Positions 1 through 7,962 of a DNA stretch of 64,000 bases are shown one piece after another. The notes below the pieces were generated by a model. The model was not told the origin of the DNA. It saw only the letters and a program-made list of their open reading frames with translations, and did no database searches. Origin of the DNA: Streptomyces sp. CBMA152 (GTDB lineage: Bacteria > Actinomycetota > Actinomycetes > Streptomycetales > Streptomycetaceae). Every line of letters starts with the position of its first letter. Within the stretch, counting starts at the first letter, position 1. A program made the position numbers and the translations under genes. The stretch lies in assembly GCF_014596475.1 (NCBI RefSeq), contig NZ_MECJ01000033.1:186001-250000 (forward strand). The letters are read 5' to 3'.

Positions 1-1224
1 ATGGGCGAGGTTGGCGCGGACCGTGTCGGTGAAGACGTACGCCTGCTGGGGCACGAGCACCCGCGCGCACTCCCGGGCCACCTCGCCGGAGTCCGGGACC
101 CGCACCCCGGCCATCAGCTCGGCCAGGGTGGACTTGCCGATCCCGCTGGGCCCGACGACGGCGAGGTGCCCGCCCAGCGGGACGGCGAGGTCGAGGCGGT
201 CGACGACGGGGGCGGCGCCGGGCCCGTACGCGAAGGTGACCCCGCGCAGGCGCACGGCCTCGCCGGGACCGGGTCGTGCGGGGCGCACGGGGCTCGCGAC
301 CTGCACCTCCTCGCCCCCCGCCCGCAGCCGCCGCAGCACCACGAACAGCCGCGCCCCCGACGTGCCGAGCCCCTGGGTGAGGGACCCCAGGGCCGGGATC
401 AGGGACTGGGTGAGATACGCGAGGGCGCCGACGAACGCGCCCGGGGTCACGCCGTGGTCCAGCAGCCATGGCGCGGTGGCGAGCAGCAGCACCACCGTCA
501 TGCGCCCGCCGACCCCCGCCGCCAGCGTCCGCAGCGCGCCCCAGCGGGCCAGCGACCGGGACGCGCGGTACTCGGCGTCGATCAGGGTCCGTACATCGTC
601 CGCCACCCGGTCCTCGGCCCCGGCCGCCGTGATGTCCCGTAATCCGCCGACCGCCAGGCCGAGTTCGGCGGACAGCGCCTCGTCGGCGACCAGGAACTCC
701 TCCTGGCGGCGGGCCAGCGGCCGCAGGGTGGCCAGGAACAGGGCGAGCCCGACGAACAGCGGCAGCGCCACGACCGGCAGCAGGACGGGCGCCAGCGAGC
801 AGAGCCCGATCAGCGCGCCCACCGCCGTGACCACGAAGGTCCGCGACACCATCACCAGACCGGCGAGCGTGTCGCGGGCGATCTCCACCTGGTGGGTCAG
901 CCGTGAGACCGCCGCCCCGTCCGGCGTGCGCAACGCCCGGCGTACGACGGTGCGTACGAGATCGTCCCGTACGGGTTCGACGAGCGCGGCGACGGCCAGA
1001 TGCACCCGGCCGGTGCCGAAGGACCCGGCCACCACGCCGAGCGCGGCGAGCGCCAGCCAGCCGATGCCGATGGAGGTGTGTCCGGCCAGGAAGCCCCGGT
1101 CGAGGGCGCGGGCGAGCGCGTATCCCAGCAGGAACGTCTCCCCCGCCTCCAGCGCCGACCATGCCGCGAGCCGGAGCAGCACCCGCCACCGGGGGCGCGC
1201 GAGCGCGAGCAGCCGCTCAATCAT
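1..1224 (-). CDS. ABC exporter of the lanthipeptide cassette (permease-ATPase, partial)
   Basis: The C-terminal end lies beyond position 1; the start ATG is at 1224. The N-terminal ~300 residues are hydrophobic with several membrane helices, as in exporter-type half transporters. They are followed by an ATPase domain with Walker A GPSGIGKST; the signature and Walker B would lie outside the window. The start overlaps the stop of the preceding ABC gene by 8 bp, so the two are translationally coupled and probably form a heterodimer. By analogy with amfA/amfB and ramA/ramB, it would export the modified peptide encoded at 3107-3232. The family call is secure; the substrate is inferred from position. 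Confidence 0.9.
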   Translation of the reverse strand, partial: MIERLLALARPRWRVLLRLAAWSALEAGETFLLGYALARALDRGFLAGHTSIGIGWLALAALGVVAGSFGTGRVHLAVAALVEPVRDDLVRTVVRRALRTPDGAAVSRLTHQVEIARDTLAGLVMVSRTFVVTAVGALIGLCSLAPVLLPVVALPLFVGLALFLATLRPLARRQEEFLVADEALSAELGLAVGGLRDITAAGAEDRVADDVRTLIDAEYRASRSLARWGALRTLAAGVGGRMTVVLLLATAPWLLDHGVTPGAFVGALAYLTQSLIPALGSLTQGLGTSGARLFVVLRRLRAGGEEVQVASPVRPARPGPGEAVRLRGVTFAYGPGAAPVVDRLDLAVPLGGHLAVVGPSGIGKSTLAELMAGVRVPDSGEVARECARVLVPQQAYVFTDTVRANLAH

Positions 1225-2941
1225 CGACCAACTCCCCGGATTCGTACGAGTCTTCCGGCTCCTCCGCGAACACCGCCCGGTACTCCGGAAGCCGCCACAG
1301 TTCCTCGTGCGGGGCCGTCGCGCGGACCGTGCCGCCGTCCAGCCAGACCACCAGATCGGCGCGGGCCGCGGTGCTCACCCGGTGGGCGACGACCAGGCGG
1401 GTGCCCGGGGTCAGGCCGTCGAGGAGCGCGCGGGAGACCTTCAGTTCGGTCGCCGAGTCCAGGCTTGAGGTGGCGTCGTCGAGGATCAGCAGCCGCCCGC
1501 AGTGCGCGAACGCCCGTGCCAGGCCCAGGCGTTGTGCCTCGCCGCCGGACATCGGCGCCTGTGCGCAGGGCGTGTCGTAGCCGAGCGGGAGTCTGCGCAC
1601 GAACTCGTCGGCGCACGCCGCCCGCGCGGCCGTCCGGATCGCCTCGGGGCCGGGTTCGTCGACCCCGAACGCGATCGTCCCGCCGACGGTCGCGCCGAGC
1701 AGCGCCGGGCGCGCGAAGGCGTGGCCGATCTCGCGGCGCAGTGCGTCCCGGGAGAGTTCGGGCAGCGGGACCCCGTCCACCAGGACCGTCCCCCGCTCGG
1801 GGTCCCTGAGCCGCCCCGCGACCGCCGCGAGGGCCGTCTTGCCACTCCCGGAGCGCCCCACCACGGCCGCCACCGCCCCACCGGGCACATACAGGTCGAC
1901 ATCCCGCAGCGGCCCGGCGCACACGCTGCGTAACTCCAACGCACCTTCGCCCTCGGCCAGTTGACGACGTCCATACGTCATGGCCGACGGCTCAAGCGCC
2001 TCGGCGAGACGGTCGGAGGCGGTGCGGCCGCGTACCAGACCGTTGAGCTGGCCGACCAGGACGCCGGTGCCGGTGGCGAGGACCGCGTACCGCCAGGCCG
2101 CGAGCATCCCGCCCACGGTCAGCGCCCCGTCGGCGAGCCGCAGCCCGGCGACCGCGAGCACGATGAGCTGGAGCAGCGGGAGCAGGGCGGCGGCCTGGGC
2201 GGTGGAGCGGCCGGTGACGCGCCACATGCGGTGGCCCTGGGCGGAGAGTTCGGGCAGCGGGGCCAGCACCCGGGCCGCGTCCCGCTCGGCGGTCCCGGCG
2301 GCCGCGATCGTACGGGCGCCCTCGACGGCCTCGGTGAGCCGCCCGGCGATCTCGCCCTGGGCGCGCAGATAGGCGGCGTTGGTGTCGCCGGAGGTGCGCA
2401 TGAACACCTTGAGCAGCAGCGCGAGTACGGGCATCCCGACGAGCAGCGCGAGCGCCGTCCACCAGTCGGTGAGCACCAGCGCCACCAGAGCGCCGACCGG
2501 GGTGAGCGCGGCGCCGACGGTGGCCGCGAGGGTGGCGGGCACGGGCCCGGCCTGGGCCGCGTTGCCGACGAGCCGGGCCACCAGGTCGCCCTTGGCGGCC
2601 CCGGAGTCCGGCCCGGCCGCGAGTACGTGCCGCAGCACCCGGTCCCGTATCCACGCGGTGCTGCGGGCGTTGGCGGTCGCGGTGACCAGGCCGTCGAGGG
2701 CGCCGAGCACCACGGTGAGTCCGGTGAGCGCCGCGCACAGCGCGAGCCAGGGTCCGGCGGCCGCGCGGTCGTCGCCGAGCAGCAGGTCGAGGGTGTGGCC
2801 GAGCGCCCACGGGAAGGCGAGGCCCGCGCCGGCGAGGGCGGTGGTCAGGACCAGGACGAGGGCGGCGGGGGCCGCGCCGTGCCGGACGGTCTCGCGCAGG
2901 AAGGGGCGCGGTGTCCTCGGTGCCCTGGGGCGCTGTGCCAT
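1217..2941 (-). CDS. ABC exporter of the lanthipeptide cassette (permease-ATPase)
   Basis: 574 residues from ATG 2941, preceded by GGAGGGCACGC. A longer reading from 3007 lacks such a ribosome binding site. About six membrane helices (residues ~20-290) precede an ATPase domain with Walker A GRSGSGKT (~355), signature MSGGEAQRL (~460) and Walker B LLILDDATSSLD, with the usual Asp-Asp in place of Asp-Glu. The His of VVAHRVST is the switch histidine. Replacement of the Walker B glutamate suggests a site impaired for hydrolysis, as in many heterodimeric exporters. It follows the precursor gene by 165 bp and overlaps the second exporter gene. The order matches the ram/amf loci, so export of the class III peptide is the likely role. 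Confidence 0.9.
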   Translation of the reverse strand: MAQRPRAPRTPRPFLRETVRHGAAPAALVLVLTTALAGAGLAFPWALGHTLDLLLGDDRAAAGPWLALCAALTGLTVVLGALDGLVTATANARSTAWIRDRVLRHVLAAGPDSGAAKGDLVARLVGNAAQAGPVPATLAATVGAALTPVGALVALVLTDWWTALALLVGMPVLALLLKVFMRTSGDTNAAYLRAQGEIAGRLTEAVEGARTIAAAGTAERDAARVLAPLPELSAQGHRMWRVTGRSTAQAAALLPLLQLIVLAVAGLRLADGALTVGGMLAAWRYAVLATGTGVLVGQLNGLVRGRTASDRLAEALEPSAMTYGRRQLAEGEGALELRSVCAGPLRDVDLYVPGGAVAAVVGRSGSGKTALAAVAGRLRDPERGTVLVDGVPLPELSRDALRREIGHAFARPALLGATVGGTIAFGVDEPGPEAIRTAARAACADEFVRRLPLGYDTPCAQAPMSGGEAQRLGLARAFAHCGRLLILDDATSSLDSATELKVSRALLDGLTPGTRLVVAHRVSTAARADLVVWLDGGTVRATAPHEELWRLPEYRAVFAEEPEDSYESGELVDD

Positions 2942-3106
2942 GCGTGCCCTCCGGAGCGCGCGTACCCCGGGCGGTTGAGCAGAACCGCCCGGGGCCGCTT
3001 CGCACACAGTGATCAGGATCGATCGGTGCAGCCGGATCGATCAGCGTTGATCAGGTCGATCGGATGGAACCGTTGGAACAGGGATTGATCACAGTGTCCG
3101 GCGTGC
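2942..3106. other. lanA-transporter intergenic segment, GATC-rich
   Basis: The 165 bp between the precursor gene and the first exporter gene contain eight GATC tetramers (3011, 3017, 3021, 3035, 3039, 3049, 3058, 3087). GATCGATCGG at 3017-3026 can pair, with one bulge, with CCGGATCGATC at 3032-3042. No ORF is supported here. It could be an attenuator between an abundantly expressed precursor and its exporter, or a regulator site; this is inference. Confidence 0.4.
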
Positions 3107-3232
3107 TCAGAGGCAGAGCAGGACGCTGGCCGTGCTGTCACAGAGAAGCAGGCTCACGCTGCTCTCGCCGCCGTGACCGCCGTGGTCGCCCTTGTCCTCG
3201 ATGTCCATGTTCTGCAGGTCGAGAAGGGTCAT
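3107..3232 (-). CDS. class III lanthipeptide precursor (SapB/AmfS-like LanA)
   Basis: A 41-residue peptide read from ATG 3232, with AAGGAG six bases upstream. An earlier in-frame ATG at 3238 abuts the Shine-Dalgarno and is less likely. The leader begins MTLLDLQNMD, carrying the LxLQ-type box recognised by LanKC enzymes. The core holds two Ser-x2-Ser-x3-Cys units: S24/S27/C31 (SSVSLLLC) and S33/S36/C40 (STASVLLC). That is the spacing found in SapB and AmfS, where Ser residues are dehydrated and cyclised onto Cys as lanthionine or labionin. It sits 42 bp downstream of lanKC and before two ABC exporter genes. Expected product: a small hydrophobic, surface-active peptide for aerial growth. Confidence 0.93.
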   Translation of the reverse strand: MTLLDLQNMDIEDKGDHGGHGGESSVSLLLCDSTASVLLCL

Positions 3233-3274
3233 CGCCATCTCCTTTTTCGTCGGGATCTTTCCGTGGGGACGGGT

Positions 3275-5899
3275 TCACCGTCCGGCCCCTCGCGGGGCCG
3301 TCTTGGGGGCCGCCGGAAGCGGCGGCAGGAAGGGCAGCCCGGCGGGCCGCCGGCGGGCCGAGGCGGCGCCGGGCAGCGAACCGACGGCGAGCAGACAGCC
3401 CGCCGTGCCGGTCGCGAGGTCCATGGAGAGCCGCATCATCTGGTTGCCGGGAAAGGCGAGATGGCCCTGGTAGGGCACGGCGTACCAGGCGAGCGCGGCG
3501 CTCTGCGCGGCCAGGTCCTCGCGCGGGGCGCGGGTGCGGGCGAGGTGCAGGACCATGCCCGCGCGGCCGTTGAACAGCCCCGGCTGGGCGTAGTAGCGCT
3601 GCCGCGCGGTGGGCAGGATCGCGGCTCTGGCCCGCGCGAACTCCTCGTCGTCGCGGTGCGCCAGGAAGTCGTCGAGCACCATGGCGATGCCGACGCCACC
3701 CGACCCGAGGTAGGGCATGGTGCGCACGCCCTCGTCGACCTGGAGAGCGCCCGACCGGTCGGGTACGCAGCGGGCGAGGTCGCGGCGCAGGAACTCGGCG
3801 GCGTGGTCGAGCAGCGCGGGCTCGCGGGTGTGCTCGTACAGCCGCAGGAAGAGCAGCGCGGGGCCGCTGGCACCGTGCATCAGCCCGGCACGCACCCGCG
3901 TTCCGGTCTCGGGCGCCGGTTGCCCGGCGATGGTCCAGGCCGCTTCCAGGGCCCGGTCGCGCAGATCGCTCTCGCCGGTGGTGCGGCCGAGCGAGTCCAG
4001 GGCGAGCCCGAGCCCGGCCAGGCCCCCGTGCAGCGTGGGCGAGAGCCGCTGCCACTTCTCGTCGAGCACCCGGTCGACCAGGTCGAGGGCGCGGTCGGTG
4101 TGGCCGAGCCGGTCCAGGACGTACGCGACGCCGCTCAGCCCGTCGTAGAAGCCGAGCGGGGTTCCGGCGGGCGGCGGGTCGGTGTGCCGAAGGAGCCAGT
4201 CCTCGCCGTCGTGGTGGCGCCCGGCACCGGTGGCGTCCAGCGCGTAGAGCACTCCGGCCGCGCCGTGCGCGACGCCGAGGCCGCCGCCGTCGGCGAACTG
4301 GGAGATGTCGCCGGGAAAGAGCCGGTCGTCGCGTTCGGGCGTCGCGGAGGCGAGGATCGCGCGGACCATGGACTCGCGCCCGGCGGGCCACTCGTCGGGC
4401 CGGGCGGGCAGATACGGCTTCCGCACGGGCGTCTGCGCACCCCGGATGACCCGCACCGCCTCCTCGAAGAAACCTTTCGGCACCCCGGGGAACTGGCCGG
4501 CCGCGACCTCGGCCAGATGCGCCGCCTTCTCCCGGTCGACCACGAGCAGCGTCGTCATCGGCACGAAGAGCGCGAGCCGCAGACAGGCCAGCGCGTACGC
4601 GTCGACCTCGAAGCCGGTGCGGTCGCGGGGCGCCACGAACCCGGGGTGGGCCATGGTCTGCCCCCGGTGCTCGGCCAGCGGCACCGCGCCCTCGAAGTCG
4701 AGCAGCCGCACGGCCGGTTCGCCGTCCTCGTCCGGCCCGACCATCACGTTGAACATGTGCAGGTCGTTGCAGACGAGCCCGCGCGAGTGCACCGCCGCCA
4801 CGGCCCGCTCCACCGCCCGGTGGATCCCGAGCGCCCAACTCGTGTACGAGGCCACCGCGTCCGGGTCCGGGTCGACGGCGAGCAGCGGGTGCCGCTCGGC
4901 GAAGAACGCGTTGAGGGTGCGCCCCTCAAGGAATTCCATGACGAGGAAGCGGTGTTCGCCGAGTTCGAACCAGTCGCGCACCTCGGGGGCGACACCGAGG
5001 CCGGAGATACGTTCCAGCGCGGCCTTCTCGCGCTCCAGGCGGGCCACCGCGTCACTGCCGTCGGCGGCGAGCCCCGCGTGCGGCCGGGCCTCCTTCAGGA
5101 CGACCTTGCTGCCGTCCCGGGTGTCCGTTCCGGCGTACACACCACCGCCGTTGGAGAAGTGCAGCGCCTTCTCGATGCGGTACGGAAGATCACTCACCGT
5201 CGTCGCGTTGCGGGCGTCCAGCTGCGGGCGCAGGAACGCGGGCAGCGCCACCCACTCGGGCACCTGGAAGGCGGGGTCTCTTCGGTCGGGGACCAGGACG
5301 CCCTGGGGGTTCTCGATCGCGGGGACGAGCGCGCCGTCCTCGTCCACGCAGTGCCGCTTGGCGAATCCCCCGTAACGCACGTACAGGGGCCCGGAGTTCC
5401 ACCGCAGGTCGGTCAGGATGTACGGCCCGGGCTCGCCGTCGAGGAGGTCGCCCAGCTCGTGCAGGATGCTCTCCAGCTCGCCCGGGTCGGCCGGGTAGAT
5501 CGTGGCGAACTTGCCGCTGGAGCCGCGTCCGGCGTACTTGGAGTTGCGCAGGTGCAGCGGCTGGCGGCCGGGGACGAACTTGAACGGGATCGCCCGCGGC
5601 ACGCAGTACTCCCACACCTGGGCCGCCATCTTCTCGGCGTTGTCCAGACACGCCGAGACATGGATCTTCCAGCCCTGCCGGGGTCGGCCCGGGCGCGGCT
5701 CACCGGCCGCGTCCACCGGGCTGAAATTGAGCCAGTCCCCGGAGAGGGAGGTCTGCCACCCCTCGGGGACCGGGCGTTTGGCGGCCTCGAAGAGCGTGAC
5801 GGTCGCGTCGGTTCCGGCGAGCGCGGAGAAGGACAGGCGGTCCGGAGTCTCGTAGAAATACCTGTCGGCCAGGCAGAAGACCTCGTACCGCTTGTCCAT
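3275..5899 (-). CDS. class III lanthipeptide synthetase LanKC (RamC/AmfT-like)
   Basis: 874 residues from ATG 5899 (MDKRYEVFCLADRYFYETP, the usual RamC-like start); the frame stays open to 5992. An N-terminal lyase region (~1-215) is followed by a Ser/Thr-kinase-like domain: glycine-rich loop and VVLKEA lysine near 265, VCNDLHMFNVMV catalytic loop near 380, LLDFEGAV in place of DFG near 400. The C-terminal third is a LanC-like barrel with GVAHGAAG (~540), GLMHGASG (~675) and LFNGRAG (~775). The zinc-binding Cys/His set of true LanC is absent, which marks class III. The enzyme should phosphorylate, eliminate and cyclise Ser residues of the 3107-3232 peptide. Its Shine-Dalgarno lies in a perfect hairpin at 5907-5949. 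Confidence 0.95.
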   Translation of the reverse strand: MDKRYEVFCLADRYFYETPDRLSFSALAGTDATVTLFEAAKRPVPEGWQTSLSGDWLNFSPVDAAGEPRPGRPRQGWKIHVSACLDNAEKMAAQVWEYCVPRAIPFKFVPGRQPLHLRNSKYAGRGSSGKFATIYPADPGELESILHELGDLLDGEPGPYILTDLRWNSGPLYVRYGGFAKRHCVDEDGALVPAIENPQGVLVPDRRDPAFQVPEWVALPAFLRPQLDARNATTVSDLPYRIEKALHFSNGGGVYAGTDTRDGSKVVLKEARPHAGLAADGSDAVARLEREKAALERISGLGVAPEVRDWFELGEHRFLVMEFLEGRTLNAFFAERHPLLAVDPDPDAVASYTSWALGIHRAVERAVAAVHSRGLVCNDLHMFNVMVGPDEDGEPAVRLLDFEGAVPLAEHRGQTMAHPGFVAPRDRTGFEVDAYALACLRLALFVPMTTLLVVDREKAAHLAEVAAGQFPGVPKGFFEEAVRVIRGAQTPVRKPYLPARPDEWPAGRESMVRAILASATPERDDRLFPGDISQFADGGGLGVAHGAAGVLYALDATGAGRHHDGEDWLLRHTDPPPAGTPLGFYDGLSGVAYVLDRLGHTDRALDLVDRVLDEKWQRLSPTLHGGLAGLGLALDSLGRTTGESDLRDRALEAAWTIAGQPAPETGTRVRAGLMHGASGPALLFLRLYEHTREPALLDHAAEFLRRDLARCVPDRSGALQVDEGVRTMPYLGSGGVGIAMVLDDFLAHRDDEEFARARAAILPTARQRYYAQPGLFNGRAGMVLHLARTRAPREDLAAQSAALAWYAVPYQGHLAFPGNQMMRLSMDLATGTAGCLLAVGSLPGAASARRRPAGLPFLPPLPAAPKTAPRGAGR

Positions 5900-5906
5900 T
5901 GCTTCC

Positions 5907-5949
5907 CCCCTCGGTGGCGTGGCAACGAAGGTGCCACGCCACCGAGGGG
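5907..5949 (-). promoter_or_regulatory. perfect 18-bp inverted repeat covering the lanKC ribosome binding site
   Basis: Arms 5907-5924 and 5932-5949 are exact reverse complements with a 7-nt loop (5925-5931). In the lanKC transcript the 3' arm ends in GGGG, which is part of the GGGGGGAAGC Shine-Dalgarno before ATG 5899. Folding would therefore hide the ribosome binding site. The dyad could also bind a regulator as DNA. No ferredoxin coding sequence overlaps it. Confidence 0.75.
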
Positions 5950-6055
5950 CCGGACAGTCGCGGATGTCACGGGGTCGCCGTGCGGTACGCACGCGTCAAC
6001 TTCTGTTCGATCGCGGGAGAACGGACCCCTCGTACGCCTCTGGCTACTCCTCCGG

Positions 6056-6289
6056 TCACTCCTCGGGCGGGAAGACGGCCTCCCCCGAGTCGAGGAGCGA
6101 GATGCCGATCGCCTCCACCGGGCACCCCTCCGCCGCCGCGAGCACCTGCTCGTTCGCGTCGGTGTCGGCGGCCGTGGGCCGGGACTGGCGGGCGGTGTCG
6201 AGCGCGAAGGAGCCCGGCGCGGTGTTCACGCACATACCGGAGCCGATGCACACACTCCGGTCGACCTCGACGTGCCAGCGGTCACCCAT
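6056..6289 (-). CDS. small 3Fe-4S/4Fe-4S ferredoxin
   Basis: 77 residues. ATG 6289 overlaps the stop of the aldehyde dehydrogenase gene as TGATG; a GTG at 6292 is an alternative, but GAGG is better spaced from the ATG. The cluster motif is CIGSGMC, with a distal Cys in EGCPVEAI. One of the four classical cysteines of the first motif is replaced (Cys-x2-Gly/Ser-x2-Cys pattern), typical of ferredoxins that serve actinobacterial cytochromes P450. It is acidic and soluble. Likely role: single-electron donor to a P450. The nearest P450 here is the CYP125-type enzyme at 18373, and a shared KstR-like regulation would link them; that pairing is inference. Confidence 0.93.
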   Translation of the reverse strand: MGDRWHVEVDRSVCIGSGMCVNTAPGSFALDTARQSRPTAADTDANEQVLAAAEGCPVEAIGISLLDSGEAVFPPEE

Positions 6290-7752
6290 CACGCCTCACC
6301 GCCATATCCGGCGGGGAGGTGGATCATCTTGTGCTCCAGGTACTCCCCGAACCCCTCGGGCCCGAACTCCCGCCCCAGACCGGACTCCTTGTAGCCGCCG
6401 AACGGCCCGAGCATGTCGAGGCTGAAGGTGTTCACATTGAAGGTGCCGGTGCGCACCTGCCGGGCGAAGTCGATGCCGTGCTCGACGTCACCGGTCCACA
6501 CGCTGCCGCTGAGCCCGTACGGGGAGTCGTTCGCGATCCTCAGCGCCTCGGCCTCGTCGTCGTACGGGAGCAGACAGATCACCGGCCCGAAGATCTCCTC
6601 GCGGGCGATCCGCATGGAGTTGTCGACGCCGCCGAAGAGCGTGGGCTCGACGTACCACCCCTTGTCCTGCCCGGCCGGACGCCCGCCTCCCGCAAGGATC
6701 TTGGCCCCTTCCTCCTGTCCGATCCGGATGTAGTCGAACGAGCGCTGCTGCTGCCGTTTGGCGACGAGCGGCCCGACCTGGGTAGCGGCGTCCAGCGGAT
6801 CGCCGACGACCAACTGCGAGGCGGCGGCCGCGAACGCGTCGGCGAACTCGTCGTACCGGCTCACGGGCGCGAGGATCCGGGTCTGGGCCACGCACGCCTG
6901 CCCGTTGTTCATCCACGCGGCCGGGACGACCCCGGCGACGGTGGCGGCCAGATCGGCGTCCGGCAGGACGACGGCGGCGGACTTGCCGCCGAGTTCGAGG
7001 GTGACCCGGGTGAGGTTGCGCGCGGCGACCTCCATGACGCGCTTGCCGGCCGCGACCGACCCCGTGAACGACACCTTGTCGATCCCCGGGTGCCCCACCA
7101 GGTACTCGCTGACCTCGCGGTCGGCGGGCAGGATGGAGAGCACGCCCTCCGGCAGCCCGGCCTCGCGGGCGATCTCGCCGAGTATGTACGAGTCGAGGGG
7201 CGACTCGGGCGACGGCTTGAGCACCACCGAACACCCCGCGAGCAGCGCGGGCGCGAGCTTGGCGGCGGCGACGAACTGCGGCACGTTCCACGGCACCACG
7301 GCCGCCACGACCCCCACCGGCTCGCGCCGCACCAGGATCGGCCCGAGCACCCCGGCCCGCCGCTCCTCGTACGGGAAGTCGCGCGCCACGGTGATCGCCG
7401 AGTCCCAGACCATCATGGCCCCGAGCGCCTGCGCGAGCACGCTCCAGGAGTACGGGGACCCGTTCTGCGCGCTGATGGTCCGGGCGATCTCCTCATGTCG
7501 TATGGCGATCGCGTCCTTGATACGCGTGACGACCTCGACGCGCTCGGCGAGCGCCATCCGAGGCCAGGGCCCGTCGTCGAACGCCCGCCGCGCGACGGCC
7601 ACGGCCCGGTCGACATCGTCCCGGGACGCGTGCGGCACGCGGCCGATGACCTGTTCGGTGTGGGGCGAGATGACTTCGATGGTGTCGGTGGAGTGGGGGT
7701 GGACCAACTCCCCACCGATGTAGAGCTGTACGTGTTCGACGAGATCGGACAT
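6289..7752 (-). CDS. NAD(P)-dependent aldehyde dehydrogenase
   Basis: 487 residues from ATG 7752 (MSDLVEHVQLYIGGE), preceded by GGGAGG ten bases upstream; the frame extends to 7824 without better support. ALDH landmarks are present: PWNVPQF near 155, the FTGSVAAGK nucleotide-binding turn near 230, general-base Glu in LELGGKSA near 255, catalytic Cys in NNGQACVAQTR near 290, EEIFGPV near 385. It is translationally coupled to the ferredoxin gene. The sequence resembles the Rv0223c-type ALDHs of the mycobacterial KstR regulon, and a KstR box lies upstream (7895). Oxidation of a steroid or aliphatic side-chain aldehyde is plausible but unproven. Confidence 0.93.
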   Translation of the reverse strand: MSDLVEHVQLYIGGELVHPHSTDTIEVISPHTEQVIGRVPHASRDDVDRAVAVARRAFDDGPWPRMALAERVEVVTRIKDAIAIRHEEIARTISAQNGSPYSWSVLAQALGAMMVWDSAITVARDFPYEERRAGVLGPILVRREPVGVVAAVVPWNVPQFVAAAKLAPALLAGCSVVLKPSPESPLDSYILGEIAREAGLPEGVLSILPADREVSEYLVGHPGIDKVSFTGSVAAGKRVMEVAARNLTRVTLELGGKSAAVVLPDADLAATVAGVVPAAWMNNGQACVAQTRILAPVSRYDEFADAFAAAASQLVVGDPLDAATQVGPLVAKRQQQRSFDYIRIGQEEGAKILAGGGRPAGQDKGWYVEPTLFGGVDNSMRIAREEIFGPVICLLPYDDEAEALRIANDSPYGLSGSVWTGDVEHGIDFARQVRTGTFNVNTFSLDMLGPFGGYKESGLGREFGPEGFGEYLEHKMIHLPAGYGGEA

Positions 7753-7823
7753 GGGCGTGACGCCTCCCGCAGGCCAAGTTCCTGACGGCATTCCTGACGG
7801 TATTTCAGACATGTACATCCGCA

Positions 7824-7841
7824 AGAACTGATACCAGTTCT
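7824..7841. promoter_or_regulatory. inverted repeat AGAACTG-N4-CAGTTCT upstream of the aldehyde dehydrogenase
   Basis: Perfect 7-bp arms at 7824-7830 and 7835-7841, located 72 bp upstream of the ALDH start in the divergent region. The form is typical of a TetR-family operator. It differs from the KstR consensus, so a second regulator may act here. Confidence 0.55.
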
Positions 7842-7894
7842 AGTACGAGGAGTCCACGGACCGGGAAGGCGGTCGATGACCCTTGAGGGCCGAC

Positions 7895-7908
7895 TGAAAC
7901 ACGTTCTA
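7895..7908 (+). promoter_or_regulatory. KstR-type operator within the promoter of the MBL-fold gene
   Basis: TGAAACACGTTCTA matches the published KstR consensus TNNAACNNGTTNNA at every fixed position. It lies between a candidate -35 (TTGAGG, 7883-7888) and overlaps a candidate -10 (TACTGT, 7907-7912) with an 18-bp spacer, where a repressor would block the plus-strand promoter. Its distance also allows control of the divergent ALDH-ferredoxin operon. Confidence 0.7.
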
Positions 7909-7962
7909 CTGTGACGTGAACGCCTGGGTGCGGGGGCGGCGGACGATGGCGGAGGTGGTGCG

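Noticed and set aside
1..1468. Long plus-strand open frames opposite the lanthipeptide exporters, LanKC, aceE and other genes
   Set aside because: High GC content leaves antisense frames open. They lack family motifs and ribosome binding sites, while the opposite strand encodes clear families.
5900..5992. A 31-residue N-terminal extension of LanKC from 5992
   Set aside because: It would run through the 5907-5949 hairpin, has no ribosome binding site, and known RamC/AmfT proteins begin at the MDKRYEV segment.
6056..6289. Assigning the ferredoxin as part of the lanthipeptide operon
   Set aside because: A 166-bp gap with a strong hairpin separates it from LanKC, and it is coupled by TGATG to the aldehyde dehydrogenase instead.
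7824..7841. Calling the AGAACTG/CAGTTCT dyad a second KstR box
   Set aside because: It does not fit TNNAACNNGTTNNA; the spacing of AAC and GTT is wrong, so it is left as an unidentified TetR-like operator.
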